This document shows, piece after piece, positions 34,508 to 46,126 of a DNA stretch of 64,000 bases (position 1 is its first letter; each line of letters starts with the position of its first letter). Under the pieces are notes generated by a model. It saw only the letters and a program-made list of their open reading frames with translations, was not told the DNA's origin and searched no databases. Made by a program: the position numbers and the translations under genes. This DNA comes from Triangularia verruculosa (taxonomy: Eukaryota > Ascomycota > Sordariomycetes > Sordariales > Podosporaceae), in NCBI GenBank assembly GCA_033296885.1, contig MU863927.1, forward strand, positions 124,001-188,000. Reading direction: 5' to 3'.

Positions 34508-35908
34508 CTAAGCAGTGAGAGCCTTGATCTCTCCCTCCTGGATCTTGCCAGCACCAATGAGTCTCTCAGCCTCAGCCTTCCAGACGCTCTTGATCTCATC
34601 AGCAACCTTCAGGCCATTAAGCTTGGAAGCCAGCTCAGCGATCTCCTCGGCCTCGATCTTGCCCTGGATGAGCTCAACATCACCGAGGACGGCATCGATG
34701 GTGGCAGGAGAAGCATCGCCCTCCGCAAAGTAGTTGGCGTCCTTGACCGAGCCACGAAGAACACGCTTGTTCTTCTTGACGGCGTTCTTGGCCGCCTCCT
34801 TGGCCTTCTTGTTGGCCTCACGGTCAGCCTTAGCCTTCTCCTCGGCGTCCTTGGCCGCCTTCTCAGCAGCTTCCTTGGCAGCCTTGGCCTCCTCAGCAGC
34901 CTTCTTCTCGGCAGCTTCCCTCTCGAGACGCTTCTTGTTCTTGGCGGCATTGGCCTCCTGGCGGAAACGCTTGATGCGCTCGTCACCAGCAGAGCAGTCG
35001 TCAAGAAGCTTACGAAGGCGGGCGTTGTCCTCAGCCTTCTTCTTTTTGCGGGCGTTGGCATTCTTGCGCTCGGTGTGACGCTTCTGGTCACGGTTCTCGT
35101 TGTCATCGGGAACATCCTCGTCGAGGTACTCGAACGATCTCCAGGAGTCGAAGCTGTACCAGAAGTTGTAGAAGTTCTCAACCTCCTCTCTGGTGGACTT
35201 CTCGTCACCGAGCATGGGGACGGGGTGGTTCTTGCTGAAGCGGGCCTCAGACTTGAAGACGCTGCCCCAGAGCTTGTAGAAGTTGCCCTTTTGGAGCTGC
35301 TTCTTGGTTGGGGGCTCGACATCGGCCTCCTCATCGACGGAGTCAAATTGGCGGCGCTTAGTGGGGTCGAGGAGGACCTCGGTAGCTTTCTGGATGCACT
35401 TGAAGAAGTTGTCGTCGTCGGTGCGACCAGCGGCGGCCTTCTTATCGGGGTGGTGCTTAAGGACCTTCTTGCGGTGGGCACGCTTGATTTGCTCCTCGGT
35501 GGCCTTCCACCGGTACTTGGAGAGACCAAGAACCTTGTAGTGGTCTTGTTGCTGAATTGGAGAAGTCTTGTTAGTATCGGGCTACCGCCACACCTGATAA
35601 TCGAGACTACTAACCTTCCAGTCCTTGGCATCGCGAGCAAGCATCATGGGGTCCTCGGGCTCGCTGATCTCGCTCTCCTCGTCGTTCTCAACCTTCTTGG
35701 CCCTTTCTTGGGCCTGGATGCGGTCATCCTCGGAGAAGGTGCGCTTATGGCGGGCACGGCGGGCATGGGCCAGGAAGTAAGGACCGACGGGCTCGAGAGT
35801 GCGCTGGGTAGCACCGCTGAGCTTGCCGACGATGTTGATATCCTTCTCGGCAGTCCATCCCTCAGGGAGGGCAAGGAGAGGGGTTGGCACAGCAGCGGGG
35901 GTGGCCAT
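34508..35908 (-). CDS. ZUO1: Zuotin, ribosome-associated J-protein (DnaJC2/Zuo1)
   Basis: Exons 35615-35908 and 34508-35551 give 445 residues (donor GTTAGT, acceptor TTCAG, phase 0). The J domain starts at about residue 101 (DHYKVLGLSKYRWKATEEQI) and has HPD at 132-134. The zuotin homology region follows (FYKLWGSVFKSEARFSKNHP, VENFYNFWYSFDSWRSFEYL), then the long charged Lys/Ala/Glu helix (about 250-350) that contacts rRNA and spans the ribosome. The C-terminal bundle ends KIQEGEIKALTA. With the Hsp70 Ssz1 it forms the RAC complex and stimulates Ssb on nascent chains. There are no SANT domains, as in other fungi. It is divergent from MZM1. Confidence 0.95.
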
Positions 35909-36218
35909 CTTTGCGGTGTGTGGTTCTGCAAAAGCGAAAGGCTGTTGGAGATCCAAAGCTGACTTGAGGTGGAGGGGCACTTTTTTTTGGTGGCTGTCTG
36001 GATTTTTTTGGGCCGAATCCAACACGAGCCCCACCATAAATTTTCAAACATCCAATCAGACCTATTGGAAATGCAGGTCCACATCCCCGTCAACGTCGTT
36101 GTTCCAGGCCATTCGGGGGCGTTTCCAATGGATGCGATTCTTAAAGGCTGAAACAGATCTTGAACTTTTGATTTGTTTCTGTTGTCCAGGTTGAGTTGCG
36201 ACTGTTCTACATATCACA
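35909..36218. promoter_or_regulatory. Divergent promoter, ZUO1 / MZM1
   Basis: This 310-bp interval separates two outward-transcribed start codons and must hold both promoters. A run of T bases (35980-35988 and 36001-36009) lies near its left edge, and CCAATCAG (36051-36058) is a possible CCAAT-box site. No clear TATA box is seen. Confidence 0.65.
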
Positions 36219-36674
36219 ATGGCCACCATTCAGTCCTACAGAAATCTTCTGCGAGCCGCGAGGATTGCCTTCGAGGGTATGGTGTCTCAAAGCATTTGTT
36301 GTCTACATAATCGGCTAACACTTCTATTTGTCAGGCGATACCCGAATGCTCAATGGTGCTCGCACTGCGATCCGTCGAGGTTTCCGTGACAATTCCACCC
36401 TCCCGGCCTCAGACCCCTCGATCGAACCCGCTCTAAAGAAAGCCGAGGAGATTGCCAGCTTCTTGAAGGCCAATCTTGTACAGGGGATCAAAAAGGGAGA
36501 CACATACAGTGAGTCCCGCAGTCCGGCCACGCTCGGGTGGAAGGGACGTTTGCGCTGACAACACACGCAGAACTCCGTATTCACGACCACACTGAGAGAG
36601 GCGACAACGAGTCTATCAAGTTTGCAAACAAGAATCCTAGAGTTGGCGGGGTCAAATGCTGCTCTGAGAGGTAG
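36219..36674 (+). CDS. MZM1: Mzm1 (LYRM7-type), complex III Rieske protein assembly factor
   Basis: Exons 36219-36276, 36335-36508 and 36571-36674 give 111 residues, the usual size of the family. The LYR motif lies in the first helix (SYRNLLRAARIAF). Conserved downstream blocks are RTAIRRGFRDN, EEIASFLKANLVQG and the C-terminal LRIHDHTERGDNESIK. Mzm1 is a mitochondrial matrix chaperone that stabilises the Rieske Fe-S protein before Bcs1 inserts it into complex III, and it affects matrix zinc. Both introns have GT-AG ends with CTAAC or CTGAC branches. It shares a promoter interval with ZUO1 and is convergent with the Slt11 gene. Confidence 0.93.
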
Positions 36675-36912
36675 TGGACATGATGTGAGGACAGGGACAA
36701 ATGCGCAAAGAATGTCGGCGTATGGCGATTTTGTTTCGCCTTGTATTGAATAGCCGTCTATGATACCCCTCAGTGTACAACAATGTAACAACAGTATAAC
36801 ATGACATGATGCAGATGCAGTGGTGATATCTCCCGTACCCTAAACTGTCCCATTGGCAATGATAAGCCTCCTAAACGCCATGCCGAAATCAGTAACAAAA
36901 ACACTTTTCTCC

Positions 36913-38079
36913 CTAGTTTCCAGCCAGGCTAGCATATTGGACGTCGTCCTGTCCTGGGGGCGGCGCAACAAGAAGGCCCCCTTGATCTTGCGCCGGCGCG
37001 GATGAGCCTCCTTCCTGAGCGCTTCCGCCTTCGATGGCCTTGGGATGGTTAGCCTTCCTCTTCGCCTCTGGGAAAGCAGACCGCCCATCACGCAGCATCT
37101 GACCCCGTTCCTCCCTGTTCATATTTCCGATGGCCTTCGGGACACTCCACCTGATCCGAAGAGGACAGCCAGCAATGACGGCACGTCCCTTGCACTCAGC
37201 TGCGGCTTGCTCGGCTCCTTCGCGAGACTCGTAGTTGACGAAAGCGCAGTGGGTCATATGCGACACTACCAGGGATTTGATCTTTCCGAAAGCCTTGAAG
37301 AAGTCGCGAAGCTTGTATTCGGGGAGGTCATCCTCGATGCCGGTTACGAAGAGCGACATGATAGTCTGATCTGCAGGTGGCATCCAGTCCCTGGGGCCTG
37401 GTGGAGGCGCATTCGCAGGAATCGATCCTCTCTTCGCACCTCCTGGTCTCGCTCCAACGGCAGCTGCCGCTCGTGAATCTCGTGTTCGGATCGGGCCAGC
37501 ACCGCCAAGTCCTGCTCCAACGGCCGGATTTCCACCCGTCGCGCTCCCGCTCCCTGAGGGCCCCCCTGACACTGCGTTGCCATCTGAATCCAGCTCCTTT
37601 CCTTTTCTGAAGTAAGGCTTGCTCTGTGCCAATCTCCTAAGCAATTCCCTGGCCTTCTCGTCTGTCTTTTCGTATGCCTCAATCCCTGCTCTCCCTTCCT
37701 GAATAGCCTGCTCGTTGTTTTGCGCAAAATATTCGCGGTTGATCTCGCTCTGGGGGCCAGGTGCAATGAGTTCGAGGGCTTTGTCTCTGATAACGATGGG
37801 TAGGCCAAACTGCAAATCCATGATGCAGCACTGGCAGGCGTTCTTTAGTCGGGCGCATGTCAGGCAGATATTGGTGCGCTTTTTGCGACCGTGGGCGCGT
37901 CCCTCGCCGGACCAGCTAAAGACGGTGAACGGTCTGGTGCATAGTTTACATTCGGCGCCGTAATCCTCTTTTAACATCTTGACGTAGGGGTTCGTTGGCA
38001 GACAGTTTTCGCATACGGAGGGAAAGTCGGTGGATTCCCAACCGGAACGGTTCAAGTCTTGTTTAATTTGCGGCGGCAT
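36913..38079 (-). CDS. SLT11: Pre-mRNA-splicing factor Slt11/Ecm2 (RBM22-like)
   Basis: A single exon of 388 residues; the start MPPQIKQDLNRSGWE matches the family. The N-terminal zinc-binding part has paired cysteines (CENC, CKLC, CLTC, CQCC; about residues 23-90), followed by LPIVIRDKALE. A Gly/Ser-rich linker separates it from one RRM at about residues 255-330 (SLFVTGIEDDLPEYKLRDFF, HCAFVNYESREGAEQAA). Family members bind U6 and the intron in the Bact/catalytic spliceosome as part of the Prp19-associated complex. The upstream in-frame extension to 38349 contains no conserved sequence and is treated as 5' UTR. The tail is disordered and basic. Confidence 0.93.
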   Translation of the reverse strand: MPPQIKQDLNRSGWESTDFPSVCENCLPTNPYVKMLKEDYGAECKLCTRPFTVFSWSGEGRAHGRKKRTNICLTCARLKNACQCCIMDLQFGLPIVIRDKALELIAPGPQSEINREYFAQNNEQAIQEGRAGIEAYEKTDEKARELLRRLAQSKPYFRKGKELDSDGNAVSGGPSGSGSATGGNPAVGAGLGGAGPIRTRDSRAAAAVGARPGGAKRGSIPANAPPPGPRDWMPPADQTIMSLFVTGIEDDLPEYKLRDFFKAFGKIKSLVVSHMTHCAFVNYESREGAEQAAAECKGRAVIAGCPLRIRWSVPKAIGNMNREERGQMLRDGRSAFPEAKRKANHPKAIEGGSAQEGGSSAPAQDQGGLLVAPPPGQDDVQYASLAGN

Positions 38080-39229
38080 TTTGGTGGTGCTCTTGCTGCT
38101 GTCACGTGTGTTGTTCTGCTGCCCTGTTGCCTCGCGATCTTGTAGATGTATAACTCGAGTATCGTCCTTCGTTATGGAAGCTGAGGAGGTGGGAAATCTG
38201 AGACTGAGGATAAATCTGTGAGACGTGGGGTGATGTGATGTTGCAGCAAACCGCAAGCGATGACAAGGCTGACAAGTGGAAGTGATGTCGCGGCTGAAAT
38301 TCGGCAGGGCTCTGGGAACGGCGATCAGAGCGACTTGATCGGTCGCCACACGTTGCGACGATTTGTGGCTGATGCAGGGTGGTCAAAGCTTTTCCGAGAG
38401 CTTAGCGTATTCGTGTTCGCAAACCTCGAACTCGCATGATGCGCATTCGCATTTCATATCAGCAAAAGCATCTCGAAGACCAGTCTGATATTGGCTTTTA
38501 CTACACGCTTTTGGATGCCCCTGAGGATCATTCCAACGTTTGAATAACAAAAGAAGTTATTCGGAAGCTTTCTTGATCCTTTACCGCTTATTGGGAGCAC
38601 CAGCAGGTCTTGAAAACCGCCACGCCTACAGCCACGGTTGCTAGGCGAGAGCCATACCGCCTCCAGCTGCATACAGCAGAGCTGTCAGGCAAGACACCAA
38701 TGCGTATTCGCTGGCCACGCATTACTAGTCCGACAGAACCTCCAGCGCTCCAACAACCACCATAGAAATATCATGGCTGATATTGTATGCCGCAGCATCC
38801 GAGTACGGTTGCGAAAAAGAGGCGGAAGTTTCCATCCTGAGCACATGCAACTGATCAGAGGTTGTTTTGCTTGGCTCACAGTACAGCGACTTCCAAATGG
38901 TTGCCGTATTCGGCATTAGTGCAGCAATTGACCAATAGGATGGCTTTACTGACTTTTCGAGCTGCTGGTTCCTGGATCCGATGGACTTGCTTGTGGGGCT
39001 TCACTGGCAGCTACCGCCCCTCCAACGCGCCGGGAGATTGCTGGCCTGTCGACCCCATGTGCCCTTTTCAATAAGGGGCCGTGAAACTTTTTCCCTATAT
39101 AAATTAGAAGCCCGCCCACCGCTACATCTGTTGTCCTTGTCTTTGTGCATCTTCGTTCTCCCTGTCTGCTTCTACCAACAGTACTCGGTTTAATTCTTCT
39201 CTTCACTCCCTTCTAATTCAATATTCAAC
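38080..39229. promoter_or_regulatory. Divergent promoter region, SLT11 / ERG6
   Basis: 1150 bp between outward-facing genes. The ERG6 side has a clear TATA box and a C/T-rich leader (about 39120-39225). Short open frames at 38638-38919 and on the opposite strand overlap each other and show no domain. Confidence 0.6.
39096..39103 (+). promoter_or_regulatory. TATA box of ERG6
   Basis: TATATAAA lies 127 nt before the ERG6 start, followed by a long pyrimidine-rich leader. This is the best TATA match in the window and fits a highly expressed gene. Confidence 0.7.
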
Positions 39230-40499
39230 ATGGTTTCCGCCGCTCAAATTGCCCTCGAGAAGGAGGACCACAAGCGTGATGCCGACTTCATGAAGGCCAT
39301 GCATGGCAAGTCCACCGAGGCCAAGGGTGGTTTCGCCGCCATGCTTTCCAAGGACGCCGAAGCGAAGAAGCTCGCCGTTGACGAGTACTTCAAGCACTTC
39401 GACAACAAGTCTGCCGCCACCGAGACCGATGCCGACAGAGAGGTGAGTACCCACAATCGCGCGCCCCCTTTTTTTGTTGCAGCGCGTGGACTGACAATGA
39501 TGCTCTCCAGGCTCGCACCAAGGAATACGCGTCTCTGACCAGACACTACTACAACTTGGCGACCGATTTGTACGAGTATGGCTGGGGCCAGTCCTTCCAC
39601 TTCTGCCGCTATTCCCTCGGCGAGGGCTTCTACCAGGCAATTGCTCGTCACGAGCACTACCTTGCCATGAAGATTGGTCTCAACGCCGGGGACAAGGTGC
39701 TTGATGTTGGTTGTGGTATTGGTGGTCCCGCCAGAGAGATCGCCAAGTTCACCGATGCGCACATCACCGGTCTCAACAACAACGACTACCAGATTGAGCG
39801 TGCCACTCGGTACGCGGTCAAGGAGGGTCTGTCTGGCCAGCTCAAATATGTCAAGGGTGATTTCATGGTATGTCGATTCTTGGACGACCGCCTATATTGG
39901 CCAACGATGTTGACAGTTTCCAGCAAATGTCTTTCCCTGATAACTCCTTCGATGCCGTCTACGCCATTGAGGCTACCGTCCACGCCCCCAAGCTTGTTGG
40001 CGTCTATAGCGAAATCTACAGAGTGCTCAAGCCCGGCGGCAAGTTCGGTGTGTACGAATGGTTGATGACCGACAAGTACGACAACACCAACCTTGAGCAC
40101 AGGGACATTCGTCTCGCCATCGAGGAGGGTAACGGTATCTCCAACATGGTCACCATCTCCGAGGGTCTCCAGGCCATGAAGGATGCTGGCTTCATCCTCC
40201 TCCACCACGAAGATCTCGCCAAGCGTGACGACCCCATCCCCTGGTACTGGGGCATCGCCGGTGAGACCAAGTACATGCAGTCGTACTTCGATCTTTTCAC
40301 CGTGCTCCGCATGACCCACGCCGGTCGCCGCGCCGTGCACGTTTTTACCGGCTTCCTTGAGACCATTGGCCTTGCGCCCAAGGGAACCAAGAAGACCGCT
40401 GACTCCCTCGCCAAGGGTGCTGATGGCTTGGTCGCTGGTGCGAAGAAGGACCTCTTCACACCAATGTACCTCATGGTTGGCCAGAAGCCCCTCAACTAA
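39230..40499 (+). CDS. ERG6: Sterol 24-C-methyltransferase
   Basis: Exons 39230-39442, 39511-39867 and 39924-40499 give 381 residues, all phase 0 (donors GTGAGT and GTATGT). Family motifs appear in order: YEYGWGQSFHF, the SAM-binding motif LDVGCGIGGPAREIA, GLNNNDYQ, DNSFDAVYAIEATVHAP and YRVLKPGGKFGVYEW. Erg6 transfers a methyl group from S-adenosylmethionine to C24 of lanosterol/zymosterol, the fungus-specific step of ergosterol synthesis, in ER and lipid droplets. Codon use is strongly C/G-ending, as expected for high expression. No neighbouring sterol gene is present. Confidence 0.97.
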
Positions 40500-41477
40500 A
40501 AAAGATACCCTCGCATGAAGATCTCGATACACGACTGGATGACTAAGGGCCGCGTAATGATGCGGATGAAAAGGATGGAAAACGGCCCTCTGCATTGGAG
40601 ATGTAGAACCTGTATTTGTTTATAATAGCCACCGAGTACCGGAGGGTTGTCGTTTAGGGTTCTGACAGCACCGGCTTGGCTCGGCATTCGTTGTATATAT
40701 AATAATGTTTTATTCGTTTGAACCTACGCCACTTTCGTCTTTGCCTCTTGTACTTTATACTGGTCAGCAATTTTCGGCCGGCTCTGCCTCGAAGCTTTCC
40801 ATTGCGGGTCCTTTGGTCACCCAATCCCACGCTGTGTGTCTGTGGTCGCTGTAACACCCAGATAAGCCCCGAAAAAAAGTGTATCGTAGACGGGGTACAT
40901 ACCGGAAGCCCGGGAGGGAGGTGTCCGGATCCGCCCCAACCAGCATTTTTGGCAAGATCTCTATGGCGATTCTAAGCTTTTTGCTGTCAACAACATTCGA
41001 ATTGGTATGTCGTCGGAGTTGTCAGTCTCGTCATAACAAGTGTTTGAACGCTCCACTGCTTCAGCTTCTGTGGACCCTAGGAGCTGTCAAGTGGAAGGTC
41101 TGGCGTGGGTTTGGCCGGCCAAGCTCCCGAGCGTGGACCAGAACAGGGACAGGGATTGAGACCACTAAGCCGATCCTGAGCTAGCGCGTAATTTGTCGTT
41201 GGGGTTCAACGCTCCAAGAGTCCGACTGAGCTGTCCCAAGCTTCCATCGATTAGGTGAAGACAAAAAATTCCCTCTGGCGCTGACAACCCTCACCTCTTG
41301 CATCACCACTTTCACTCCTCCTCCGGACCTCGCGGATCTTGCACTTGCTTGTTGCCTCAACTGACCACCAGCGGGCCTGTTGACATCGAGCGAGCCCAGC
41401 ACCTCAAAGCCCGCCCTCCCTTCTGCGACTTAGTGCCCCTGTGGATTCCTTCTTTTTTTCCCCATCAAAAATTAGCC
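40500..41477. other. Intergenic region between ERG6 and PDB1
   Basis: About 980 bp containing the ERG6 3' UTR and the promoter and leader of the pyruvate dehydrogenase gene. A pyrimidine-rich stretch with CTTTCACTCCTCC lies near 41308-41330. No gene is supported. Confidence 0.55.
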
Positions 41478-42764
41478 ATGTCGCGTTATCTCCGACCAGC
41501 GGCTCGCCTTGCTGCCACCGCGAGGACCTCCGCCTTCCGCCCGGCCACCACATCGCCATTCCTCTCCAGGGCCGCCGCCATCCCCGGCGTACAAAGACGG
41601 ACATATGCCGACGCTTCCGGCGTGAAGGAGTACACAGTCCGCGATGCCCTGAACGAGGCGCTCGCTGAGGAGCTCGAGCAGAACGACAAGGTCTTCATCC
41701 TGGGCGAGGAGGTTGCCCAGTACAATGGCGCATACAAGGTCACCAAGAACCTCTTGGACCGCTTCGGCGAGAAGCGTGTCATCGACACACCCATCACCGA
41801 GGCTGGTTTCACCGGTCTGGCCATCGGTGCCGCCCTGAGCGGTCTGCACCCAGTGGTAAGTGCCTCACATTGCATCCCGCCTTCGCACCGCATCCCCCCA
41901 CCACAAGCGCGCAAGCCCACCACCATGCCACCACCGCTGTCAAAAATGCCAACGCCAAACTCAATTAACCTACAACAAGCCACTAACGCAATGATGCCTT
42001 TCTAGTGCGAGTTCATGACATGGAACTTCGCCATGCAGGCCATCGATCATATTGTCAACTCCGCCGCCAAGACCCTCTACATGTCCGGTGGTATCCAGCC
42101 CTGCAACATCACCTTCCGTGGCCCCAACGGCTTCGCTGCCGGCGTCGGTGCTCAGCACTCTCAGGACTTCTCCGCCTGGTACGGCTCCATTCCCGGCCTC
42201 AAGGTCGTCTCCCCCTGGTCCGCCGAAGACGCCAAGGGTCTCCTCAAGGCCGCCATTCGCGATCCCAACCCCGTCGTCGTCCTCGAGAACGAGCTCATGT
42301 ACGGCCAGTCCTTCCCCATGTCTGTTGAGGCTCAGAAGGACGACTTCGTCATCCCCTTCGGCAAGGCCAAGATTGAGCGCGCTGGCAAGGATTTGACTCT
42401 GGTCACCCTCTCCCGCTGCGTTGGACAGTCTCTCGTTGCGGCCGAGAACCTCAAGAAGAAGTACGGCGTTGATGTCGAGGTCATCAACCTCAGATCTATC
42501 AAGCCCCTTGATATCGAGACTATCGTCAAGTCAGTCAAGAAGACCCACCGTCTCATGGCTGTCGAGTCCGGTTTCCCCGCTTTTGGCGTCAGTGCTGAGA
42601 TCCTCGCCTTGACGATGGAGTACGCTTTTGACTACTTGGATGCCCCCGCTGCCAGAGTCACCGGTGCCGACGTGCCCACCCCTTATGCTCAGAAGCTCGA
42701 GGAGATGAGTTTCCCTACTGAGAGCACGATCGAGCTCCAGGCTGTCAAGCTTCTCCGTCTTTAA
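41478..42764 (+). CDS. PDB1: Pyruvate dehydrogenase E1 component subunit beta, mitochondrial
   Basis: Exons 41478-41855 and 42006-42764 give 378 residues. The N-terminus is a mitochondrial presequence rich in Arg/Ala/Ser (MSRYLRPAARLAATARTSAF), with processing expected before YADASG. Conserved blocks are VFILGEEVAQYNGAYKVTK, DTPITEAGFTGLAIGAALSG, CEFMTWNFAMQAIDHI, GGIQPCNITFRGPNG and GAQHSQDFSAWY. It is the thiamine-diphosphate E1 beta partner that with E1 alpha decarboxylates pyruvate for acetyl-CoA production in the matrix. The intron is 150 nt with GTAAGT and TTCTAG. Strong codon bias suggests high expression. Confidence 0.97.
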
Positions 42765-43604
42765 ATAAAAACCCCCCAGCACAATTCTTCCAAATCATAA
42801 CAAATTAAAATCGGGGGGTGGGTGTTAAGAACAAGGAGGGGGGAAGGTGGGGAGGCTTAATGCAACGGATGCTAAGGTGGGTGGGATGGTCGGATTCAGG
42901 TACAGGACATAACACAACAACAAAACAAAACCAGGAATGCAAAAAAGTCATGAAACATTTAGAGTTTTTGCCTTTCTTGTCTTGTCTCTTTTTTTTCATT
43001 CTTGTTGTTCCCCATCATACACAACGGACGGTTTTTCGCTTGGATTCATATGGTTTTGCTTTGCACAGCTGGCGGGGTGGTGAAAGGAAACTGGTGAATA
43101 ATCGGCGAAATAGACAGGTTTTGTTTTTCCTTCTGGGGGAAAAAAAAAAAGAAATCTGAATTTGTACTTGTACGTGCTCATGTCCGCTGTCTTTTACTTG
43201 CATTTTTTGCCGTTTGTTGAGAACACATTCGTCAATAAAGCCTGAATAATGAAGCCATTTCCAAGCTGATGTTCTTGGAGACTACAACAAGAGCAAACAT
43301 ATCTATTCAACACAAACCTCTCAACGGTATATAACATCGAGCACCGTCAAAAAGCCTTTTGCCTCCATGATCATCATCATCAAATATGACCTCTGTTTCT
43401 AGCGACCAACATGTCTGTGTCCAGCTACCATATCTACCGGTATCTGGCCGGAAACTGTCTCATGGTGATTGAAATCTTCCCATCCCCCCGGCCCCGAGCT
43501 TCCCTCCAATGAGTGAACAGAGTAACAAATAGCCATCCAACTAACTAACCCCCCCAAAATTACAAGACATATTAACTCAACCAGTTGTGCGAATCGAAAT
43601 ATCA
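42765..43604. other. Convergent 3' intergenic region
   Basis: 840 bp between converging genes, with a G-rich stretch near 42812-42855 and homopolymer A and T runs (42988-42997, 43140-43150). No gene is supported. Confidence 0.55.
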
Positions 43605-44705
43605 TCAGGAGAAGCTGAAATCGTTACTGCAAGGGCCCCGCGCCGCAACGTTATCCTCATTTGCACGCGAAAAATTAATCTTGTTCGCCTGACCCTTTGG
43701 GCACTGGTCCTTGTTCTCTGAGCCGGCAAAATCGGTATTGAGAACAAACAGCGTGCAAGGTGTAAAGTCCGCGCCGGTATGCATCCAGCCTGCGCAATTT
43801 GAAGTCTTGAAGCAACTGTTGCAGCAATCTTCCGGAGAGTTCGCCGAGTCGTATGGGGTGTCGAATGTTGATACGCTGCCGTCGACTTTGGTGTTGTACA
43901 CACCAACGTTCTTGAGAAACGAAGACGAGTCTTTACAGAAGTTATCGATATTCTGCGATGTCAAGGTTAGCCCCCCTGGGAAACTGAGAACCGCAAGAAC
44001 GTGGTGACTTACTGTTTGGGTTGGTCGAGCCGAGGACGATGACGTCGTCGAAGTTGATGTTGAGCTGCTACTCGATGTGTTGTTTGCAGCATGAGAAGTC
44101 GACTCGGTACCACTACAGAGATGTGTTAGCTGGGTAAAGGCTGGTCCAGTAGGCTCGGATATTGTTGCTTACGCTGTCCCGGTAAGGATGCCCATTGCAC
44201 CCAGAATAGCAAGAACAACCGCCAGGACACCGAGCAAGGTGACGGTGCCGATGAGCCATTGGAGATTGGTGAGCTTTCTGTACCAGGGCTTCTCGTAAGG
44301 AGGCACCCAGACCGCTTCCCTCATGATCGATGCCTTAGACCCGACAGTGTCGGGACGATGTTGGGAGGCTCTCTCGTGGTAATCCATGCTGGCACTGGTA
44401 TCTTGAGTGCCGTCGATACTCTCTGAATCGGGCCCCGCTCCCGTTGTTGCTCCTATTCCCCCCGTAACTCCGACCGTTCCTGCTTCTAGCGCACCGGGGT
44501 GGTCGCTCTTGGTACCAGGGTTCTGAATGATAAACTCTGGAAGCGGATTCGACCAAGTCTCGGCGTACTGGTAATCCTGGCCGTAAGCCTTGAATTCCTT
44601 CCGAGGCGGTGGTGGCGGCGGCGATGATCTAGCAGTGGGTGAATCTAGGATATCTGAGACAGGTCGGTCTCCCGGTCCAGGGCTCTGTGAGGGAGATGTG
44701 GTCAT
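43605..44705 (-). CDS. Single-pass membrane protein with C-terminal cysteine-rich (PAN/apple-like) domain
   Basis: Exons 44173-44705, 44013-44112 and 43605-43952 give 326 residues in frame (donors GTAAGC and GTAAGT). The N-terminal 145 residues are cytosolic-type, Pro/Ser-rich and disordered, with PPPPPP. One hydrophobic segment lies at about 152-174 (LIGTVTLLGVLAVVLAILGA) and there is no signal peptide, so a type II topology is expected. The short external Ser/Thr linker (SSSSTSTSTTSSSS) is a likely O-mannosylation site. The C-terminal domain has eight cysteines, including DCCNSCFKTSNC and PCTLF. This pattern is seen in fungal apple/PAN-like carbohydrate- or protein-binding modules. A cell-surface role is plausible. 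I know no specific orthologue. Confidence 0.75.
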
Positions 44706-46126
44706 ATTATCTGGGTTCGAGGTCGATGACTGGCTTGTTGGTCAGTTGATAAGTTGATGTGTAAAAAGATCAGACTGCTATGATCAAGTGTGGGTGTACA
44801 AGTTAGAAGTGGGAGGGGGGCTTCGTGATGCGCAATCGAAAATAGCGGGTTACAAGAGGTTGGGTGACATGATGAAACTGATCGGGGAGGCAAGTATGCG
44901 GGAGATTGGGAGTGAAAAGGGATCGATCAGGAGAATCGGTCCACTTACTTGTGTGTGCTGCTCGGGTGGCCGCTGAGTGGCAAGACGCACTGGGTGACAC
45001 AGGGAACTGACAGCAGTCCCTAACGCAAGTAGATGTGAGGCAGCCCTAGAGGTGAAGATGAGATCAAGATAATGCAGAAAATTGCAGCTACCCGCGGGCA
45101 CTGCAAACTCGGGGTTTCCAGGCAGGTTCAGGTTGGTGAGAAGTTGGGATGAGAAGAGATTGGAACAGCGGCCTCCTCCGGCCACTGACAAATGGAACTT
45201 CCTGACAGAAAATTCAGACCGCTAGATCTGAGAAGACGGAGAGATGACGGGTAGGTATTGTCTTGGTTGTGAGACGCTTCGTTGCACCGGCCGTATGGCG
45301 AATGGTCGGGATGGTGGTATCCACGGGAGCACTCACTCGCCTTGAACAACCAAGGGAACAACAACAGAAGAGAAGTCAACATCACGTGTTGAAATATCTG
45401 GGGAGTGACTGGCTCTTGAAGAAGGTGCTCCTGGGGGGACCGGCTGTGTCATGGTGGTGCAAACAAATGCTGAATCCAAAACCGATTCTGTGCCAATTGA
45501 CAGGGACGTTGCAGGCAAACGCGCGCCTTGGCCATTCCGTGCCCACGAAGCTCCACTATCTTTGGGACTATTGAGGACGTCATACTCGGTGGCCTCAAGA
45601 TCAGGGGGAAGGAAGGAGCGCAGAGCAGCATTCCAACTGATGGTTGGAAGGAGCAGCTGGCTGGGCGGAATGTCAACACGAACCCTGCACGTGGAGAACA
45701 TTTAGACGAGCTCGTGTAAGCCGCGTCAGCTCCCAACACGAGACAATCCTTTTGTCAGACGTACATAAAGAATTGAAGCGGGAGTTGCAAAAAGCCCAAT
45801 ATGTAATAGCATTCCCTTGATAAGACTTTAAGGGTCCACGAAGCTTATAAGCTACGCATGCAGGTCATAACAATTATAAGGTATGTTTCGTTAGGCAGGT
45901 AGGTACCTATGGAGCTGAGCGAAAGGACAATTCCACTCCAACTGATATCCGGTTTGTAGGACAATGAAACTCATGTCTCTTTTCTAAACTTTCCTGAAAA
46001 AGAGCGGCACTGGTCACCCATAACCGCCGTCATATGACGTTCGGCATCGTGTCACCTCTTGATCGACGGCTGTCGCATCTTTTCGGGAACTCAATATTAC
46101 CGCATGTCAAGAATTTCTCGGCCATA
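44706..46126. other. Intergenic region between the membrane protein and the SDR
   Basis: About 1.4 kb holding the promoter of the membrane protein and the SDR 3' flank. Overlapping open frames at 45333-45739 occur on both strands with no domain. No repeat was recognised. Confidence 0.5.

Noticed and set aside
34609..35640. Minus-strand 343-codon frame over zuotin, and the plus-strand frame at 35075-35962
   Set aside because: Both are Arg/Ser- or Leu/Val-rich shadows of the zuotin exons, which have the J domain in the correct frame.
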